This document shows, in pieces, positions 24,429-28,248 of a DNA stretch of 28,248 nt. Below the pieces are notes generated by a model, which was not told the origin of the DNA, searched no databases, and saw nothing but the letters and a program-made list of their open reading frames with translations. Source of the stretch: JBIOJM01 sp044450785 (GTDB lineage Bacteria > Planctomycetota > Planctomycetia > Isosphaerales > Isosphaeraceae); contig JBIOJM010000100.1 of the NCBI GenBank assembly GCA_044450785.1, positions 1 through 28,248 on the forward strand, in the 5' to 3' direction. Made by a program: the position numbers and the translations under genes. The stretch's first letter is position 1. The number at the start of each line of letters is the position of its first letter.

Positions 24429-25583
24429 TCAGGTGACCTGTTCCAGAAGAGACTTCAGTGATGGATTTTGACCGGTGGCCCAGGCGGCCAGCATCGCCTT
24501 CTCCAATTTGACGCGAACCGGGTGCGCCGAGAGCGGACTAAACCCGCGGGCGAGGAGTTTGCGCTCGGCTTCCTCAAACAATCCAAACCAGACCCGACAG
24601 TCTTCGGATCGATTTCTCCAGTCACCGTCGATGGCGGTGCCCGGGCATTGTCCTTTGCAGAAGAGAAAGAACCGACACCCGGCGCATCCGCCACATTCGT
24701 ACGGCGTGTGGTAAAGGGCCAGGTATCGCTCATAGGTTGGGGCATCCGCTTTGACGAAGTCGATTCCCAGCTTGTTCGTCCGGCTACAGTTGCTTCTCTG
24801 CCCGTCGCCTTCGATGCCCCGAACGGCAGGCGTCGTCAAAGGGTCGCACGCCCGCCACACGCACGAGACACTCTCATCCTGGCCGGCGAGGAGACTCTCG
24901 GTCTCACCGAACAGGTCAAATCGGAGGTGGAGAAGCCGGCCTTGCAATTCCGCCATGGTCATGAGCACCTCGAGGTTCTCATCGATGCTCAGGGCAGAGC
25001 ACTCTCGCACGGCCGGACTCTCGACTTCCAGCAAATGCAGGCGCAAGAATCGAACCCCGGCCACGTCCAGGCCGGCGATCCAGTCACACAACCGAGAGAG
25101 TCGCTCCCGGGATGCGTTAGCCCGATGAAGCGTGACGATAACCGTGGGACTGAGGCCACTCGCGAGCAGCCGGTGAATCGTCGCTTCGCTTCTTGCGGTC
25201 TGCTCGCGAGTTCGCTCCAGGCTTCCGGCCCATCGGTAGTCGTTCAGCTCGTCCGGGCCGTCGATCGATACACCAACGCCGACCTTGTAGCGAATGAACA
25301 GATCGATATGCTCGTCCTGGATCAGCACCCCGTTCGTCTGGAGTCCGCTACCGCCGTACATCTCGAAGCCCCATGCGAGCAAGGCTTCAAGATCATCAAG
25401 GGGCAAGAGCAATGGCTCTCCGCCGAAGAGCGCGAATGGCCCTCCTTCCTTCTGGACCGCCTGTTTCATGACTTCGATGTCGTATCGAGCCCGTACGTTG
25501 CCGGCCTCCCGGATCGGGTTCTGGTAGCAGTACGTACACGCCAGGTTACAGGCGACGCCGAGCGGGCGAAGTTCCACCGTCAT
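24429..25583 (-). CDS. radical SAM/SPASM peptide-modifying enzyme
   Basis: The 384-residue protein has the radical SAM motif CNLACTYC (C12, C16, C19) for the [4Fe-4S] cluster that cleaves SAM, followed by GGEP at 54-57 and VGVGVSIDGP at 101-110. The C-terminal SPASM domain is complete: C246 x14 G261 x4 C266, then C300 x2 C303 x5 C309 x3 C313, and C329, which would bind two auxiliary Fe-S clusters. Enzymes with this layout modify peptides or proteins: RiPP maturases and anaerobic sulfatase maturases. No sulfatase is nearby and the residue after CxxxCxxCY is not the Phe-Tyr of many sulfatase maturases. The gene follows the His-rich protein by 36 bases and is probably in its operon. Confidence 0.93.
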   Translation of the reverse strand: MTVELRPLGVACNLACTYCYQNPIREAGNVRARYDIEVMKQAVQKEGGPFALFGGEPLLLPLDDLEALLAWGFEMYGGSGLQTNGVLIQDEHIDLFIRYKVGVGVSIDGPDELNDYRWAGSLERTREQTARSEATIHRLLASGLSPTVIVTLHRANASRERLSRLCDWIAGLDVAGVRFLRLHLLEVESPAVRECSALSIDENLEVLMTMAELQGRLLHLRFDLFGETESLLAGQDESVSCVWRACDPLTTPAVRGIEGDGQRSNCSRTNKLGIDFVKADAPTYERYLALYHTPYECGGCAGCRFFLFCKGQCPGTAIDGDWRNRSEDCRVWFGLFEEAERKLLARGFSPLSAHPVRVKLEKAMLAAWATGQNPSLKSLLEQVT

Positions 25584-25619
25584 GACACCAGATCCTTGCG
25601 GAGGTCCACTTGAGAAATC

Positions 25620-28208
25620 CTACGGTAGATCGATGCGTCCTTGCGGCGGAGTGTCGAGATGGTTCTGGTGCGGGGTATCTCCATGGGGTGGAAAAGGCCC
25701 GTCCGTGTGGTTCTGGTGCGGCCGATCGACGTGGGGCGGGACAGGACCGTCCGTGTGGTGTTGGTGCGGCGTGTCAATGTGCGGCGGGACGAAGGCGTCA
25801 ATATGTGGGGTATCCACGTGCGGACCGGGAGCGTCGCCATGATGGTGGAAAGCGCTGTGATCAACATGCAAGGGGTGCCCGTCGGAATGACCAACGTCCG
25901 AATGAGGACCGTGTGCATCCACATGAGGGATCGCCCAAACATTCACGTGAGGCCCGGCGGGACTGTCGACATGGGGGATCGCCCAGATGTTGACGTGCGG
26001 CCCCGCCGGCGTGTCGACGTGGGGGATCAGCCATGTATTGACGGCGGGGACCGGCGCCACGTCCTGATGAGGAATCTCTGCGTACGCGTGCTTCATCGCC
26101 TGGGACACTTCGTCGCCGGCGTAGTGTGCAGACTCGAGAGCGGCGCGGATCAGGGCGTGCCCGGGCGTGCCACCGCTCAGAGACTTGAGGGCGTCCGCAA
26201 CGTCCGCTGCTTTGCGACCGATGCTCTGAAACGCCTGGGCGGTCGCGTTGAGGTCCGCGTTTGCACCCTTCATCAGGGCGTCCGCGGCTTCGCCGAGGGT
26301 GTGACCCGCATGCGTCAGGGCGCCGGCGATCTGGCTGACGGCTGCTCCCACACCATGCCACAGGCGGGCCGCTTCCCGCGCTGGAAAATTGGTAAAGCTT
26401 GCGGGAATACCGGCGATGTCGATCCTGCCGTCGGAATGGATCGACGCGTGGACATGGAAGCTGCCGCCGATCGCGGGAATGCCCAGTGACCCGTCGAGAG
26501 TCACTCCGCCCGCGTCGAGCAGGAGCTGGACTTGCCCACTCAGGACGGATGCGAGCGGGCCGCCCAGGGCGGACAGGCTGATGCTGGTGCCGAGCGAAAA
26601 GCCACCCAGCAGGTCGAGGGCGCCCGAGACATGCGCGACGTTCCAATTCAGCAGTTGCAGGTCGGCCCGCACGCTGATCCCGGCGCTGTCGAAAGTGAAG
26701 TCCGCGCTCTCGAGTTTGAACCCGAACGGAGCCAGGGTCTCGCTGCCGGCAAGTGAGAAAGCGCCGTTGCTGTTGATACTGCCCGAGAAATGGACCGAGC
26801 CCAATTGCGGGATCGGCAAATCAAAGCTCACTCCGAAATGGTCGGGCGCATTTTGCCAGCCGCTCGGGTCCAGGTTGAACAACCCCCGAAGGACGAGGTA
26901 ATCCACACGATTATAAGTATCGTTTCCGGGGCCGTCGCGTTTGTCGGTCCGCCACAAGTAATCTCCCTGGGATGGGGTCTGGGAACCTGCGTCTCCATTC
27001 GCCGCCGACCAATCGGTGAGAAACGCTTCACACGCCGCCACCCCGGACGGGGCGCCGGCCAGCCACTGAAACGGCATCATCTTGTAGCTCGACGTGAGTG
27101 TTGCCAGGCTCGTCGTGACGACGTTGAGGAGCGCGGTCGGCGCGTAGTCGTGCATGACAAGGTCTTCCCAAAACATGAGATTGAGTCCGCTCGTGTCCAG
27201 CGGCGTCGTGGCCGTCGGACTCTGGATTCCCAATTTGATTGCGAGCCACTTGGGAATTCCCAGTGACGCCTGGTCGAGTCCGGCCTCGGTCGCCAGGCAC
27301 AGGGCGTACAGCGTTGGATCGTCGAGAACCGCGAGAGTCGACAAGACGCCGAAGCTCACGACCGCGACGGCCACCTTCTGTTCATTCAGCAGGAGGGTCA
27401 GGTGGTCCAGCCGGGTCTGATCGAGCCCCATCCGGTTGGCGACCTGATGAAGCGCGATCAGTCCCGGCACCAGCATTTTCGGACCACTCGGTCCGAGCGT
27501 TCCGTTGCAGCGGAACAGCTCGTCGACCCACTTCCCGATCACGCCTCTGGCCAGATCCTGAACCACGGAATTGCCCGCGGATTGCGCGAACTTCCAGGCA
27601 ATGTGGCAGCCGGCAATTTGCGTGGAGGGATCGAGGCCGCTGAACCGCTTGGTATTGCCCGTGTATCGGAGCAGATCCCCGCTGGACGACCACTCGAAGT
27701 TGAGCATCCCGCGGAGGATGAGCGCGGCGCTGGTCATGTCGTTCGCCATGGCGACGGCGGCCAGGGCCTGTCCTGTCATCCAGGCGGAGTCGTTGGTGTC
27801 GACAAAAGGGTTGTCCGCAATGGGGATGCCGGCGTCGAGGTCAGGCTTACCGGTATTGGTTTTGTAAGCCCCCAGGTCATAGTTGACGATGACCAGTCCG
27901 TTGGCGTCCGCGAACTGATCCAGCAATTGGAGCCTGAACCGTGCCGACGTGTCAAAACCCATGGTGGGCGTGTCATAGAGCATGACGATTGGTGCCGATG
28001 ATCCGTCTGGCCCCACGAGCCGGTCTCGCCAGTAAATCAGTCCGTGTTGAAAGTAGATGACCTGGCCGTTATTCCCTCCAGTCGTGGACTGCTGGTCCGA
28101 GGTGTTGTCCGGTGAAATGGATTTGGCCCAGGCCGGGGGAGTCACTTGCGAGCCCAGTGGGCTCGCAGGCCCGCCAAGCGATAACCACAGATTGCGAAGC
28201 TGTATCAT
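25620..28208 (-). CDS. 862-residue protein with His-X-Asp repeat tail, probable substrate of the radical SAM enzyme
   Basis: The ATG at 28208, with GAGG upstream, is preferred to a TTG at 28226. There is no signal peptide. Residues about 48-65 include GQVIYFQHGLIYWRD; the first ~450 residues look like a mixed, mainly helical domain of unknown fold. About 450-620 is beta-rich with many short Gly/Ser-Leu strands (FGVSFDLPIPQLGSVHFSG and similar). About 625-705 is helical and Ala-rich. The last 151 residues (from 712) are His/Asp/Pro-rich, with 18 H-x-D or H-x-N tripeptides, three copies of a 16-residue unit WxIPHVDxPAGPHVNx and three of another 16-residue unit PPHxDxPHQxHTDGPx. It is the first gene before a radical SAM/SPASM gene. 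I infer a large precursor or a modified structural protein; a metal-binding tail is the main alternative. Confidence 0.85.
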   Translation of the reverse strand: MIQLRNLWLSLGGPASPLGSQVTPPAWAKSISPDNTSDQQSTTGGNNGQVIYFQHGLIYWRDRLVGPDGSSAPIVMLYDTPTMGFDTSARFRLQLLDQFADANGLVIVNYDLGAYKTNTGKPDLDAGIPIADNPFVDTNDSAWMTGQALAAVAMANDMTSAALILRGMLNFEWSSSGDLLRYTGNTKRFSGLDPSTQIAGCHIAWKFAQSAGNSVVQDLARGVIGKWVDELFRCNGTLGPSGPKMLVPGLIALHQVANRMGLDQTRLDHLTLLLNEQKVAVAVVSFGVLSTLAVLDDPTLYALCLATEAGLDQASLGIPKWLAIKLGIQSPTATTPLDTSGLNLMFWEDLVMHDYAPTALLNVVTTSLATLTSSYKMMPFQWLAGAPSGVAACEAFLTDWSAANGDAGSQTPSQGDYLWRTDKRDGPGNDTYNRVDYLVLRGLFNLDPSGWQNAPDHFGVSFDLPIPQLGSVHFSGSINSNGAFSLAGSETLAPFGFKLESADFTFDSAGISVRADLQLLNWNVAHVSGALDLLGGFSLGTSISLSALGGPLASVLSGQVQLLLDAGGVTLDGSLGIPAIGGSFHVHASIHSDGRIDIAGIPASFTNFPAREAARLWHGVGAAVSQIAGALTHAGHTLGEAADALMKGANADLNATAQAFQSIGRKAADVADALKSLSGGTPGHALIRAALESAHYAGDEVSQAMKHAYAEIPHQDVAPVPAVNTWLIPHVDTPAGPHVNIWAIPHVDSPAGPHVNVWAIPHVDAHGPHSDVGHSDGHPLHVDHSAFHHHGDAPGPHVDTPHIDAFVPPHIDTPHQHHTDGPVPPHVDRPHQNHTDGPFPPHGDTPHQNHLDTPPQGRIDLP
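25623..26075. repeat. coding repeat region: two kinds of 16-residue His/Asp/Pro unit
   Basis: The region encodes residues 712-862. Type A (three units, the third diverged) has W, IPHVD and GPHVN at fixed places. Type B (three units) has PPHxD and HQxHTDGP. Both have a 48-base period, so both may derive from one ancestral unit or share a required spacing. Confidence 0.85.
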
Positions 28209-28248
28209 GATTATGTCCTCAAACAACCGGCTTCCGCGCGCCGAACCG

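Noticed and set aside
24468..25613. A 381-codon plus-strand frame opposite the radical SAM gene
   Set aside because: The minus-strand frame carries all radical SAM and SPASM motifs; the plus frame is a shadow.

Overview
This 28.2 kb window is high-GC bacterial DNA from a planctomycete, most likely an Isosphaeraceae-type member. The call rests on family content: a TIGR03000 protein with a Gly/Ser/His-repeat region, an NPCBM-domain secreted protein with a planctomycete-style layout, an HTTM membrane protein with a small partner, a secreted STN-like/HEAT-like protein, a C-terminal double-LysM protein, and many dispersed inverted repeats between genes. No rRNA, tRNA, CRISPR array, transposase or phage gene was recognised.

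Layout. 1-5521 (+): the 3' end of a coiled-coil protein, a small secreted protein, then two large secreted proteins (NPCBM; STN-like plus HEAT-like). 5502-8480 (-): a secreted glycoside hydrolase family 2 enzyme whose 3' end overlaps its convergent neighbour. 8837-10476 (-): a translationally coupled pair, a one-TM protein and an HTTM protein. 10619-14302 (-): a TIGR03000 protein, a FadL-like outer-membrane protein and a DUF6159-type membrane protein. 14560-17834 (+): a DUF202 membrane protein, a secreted NTF2-like (SgcJ/EcaC-type) protein and a repeat/TPR protein. 18197-22651 (-): rsmH, then a bitopic LysM protein where ftsL usually sits, then a polytopic membrane protein. 23495-28208 (-): a three-gene cluster.

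The most interesting part is the last cluster. It reads, in transcription order: an 862-residue protein whose last ~150 residues hold 18 His-X-Asp/Asn tripeptides, partly in two kinds of 16-residue repeat; a radical SAM/SPASM enzyme with a complete set of motif cysteines; and a 310-residue unrecognised protein with CC and CxxxC cysteine motifs. I infer a peptide-modification system in which the radical SAM enzyme acts on the repetitive His-X-Asp tail of the long protein. It resembles known radical SAM RiPP systems in logic, but I do not recognise it as a named one.

The intergenic spaces hold at least six different repeat elements: a long imperfect palindrome (932-1085), a cloverleaf-like palindrome (8690-8791), two hairpin repeats between convergent genes (17874-18082), a 20-unit heptamer array (22790-22929) just upstream of a candidate rsmH promoter, and a 130-bp element with perfect 16-bp terminal inverted repeats (23016-23145).
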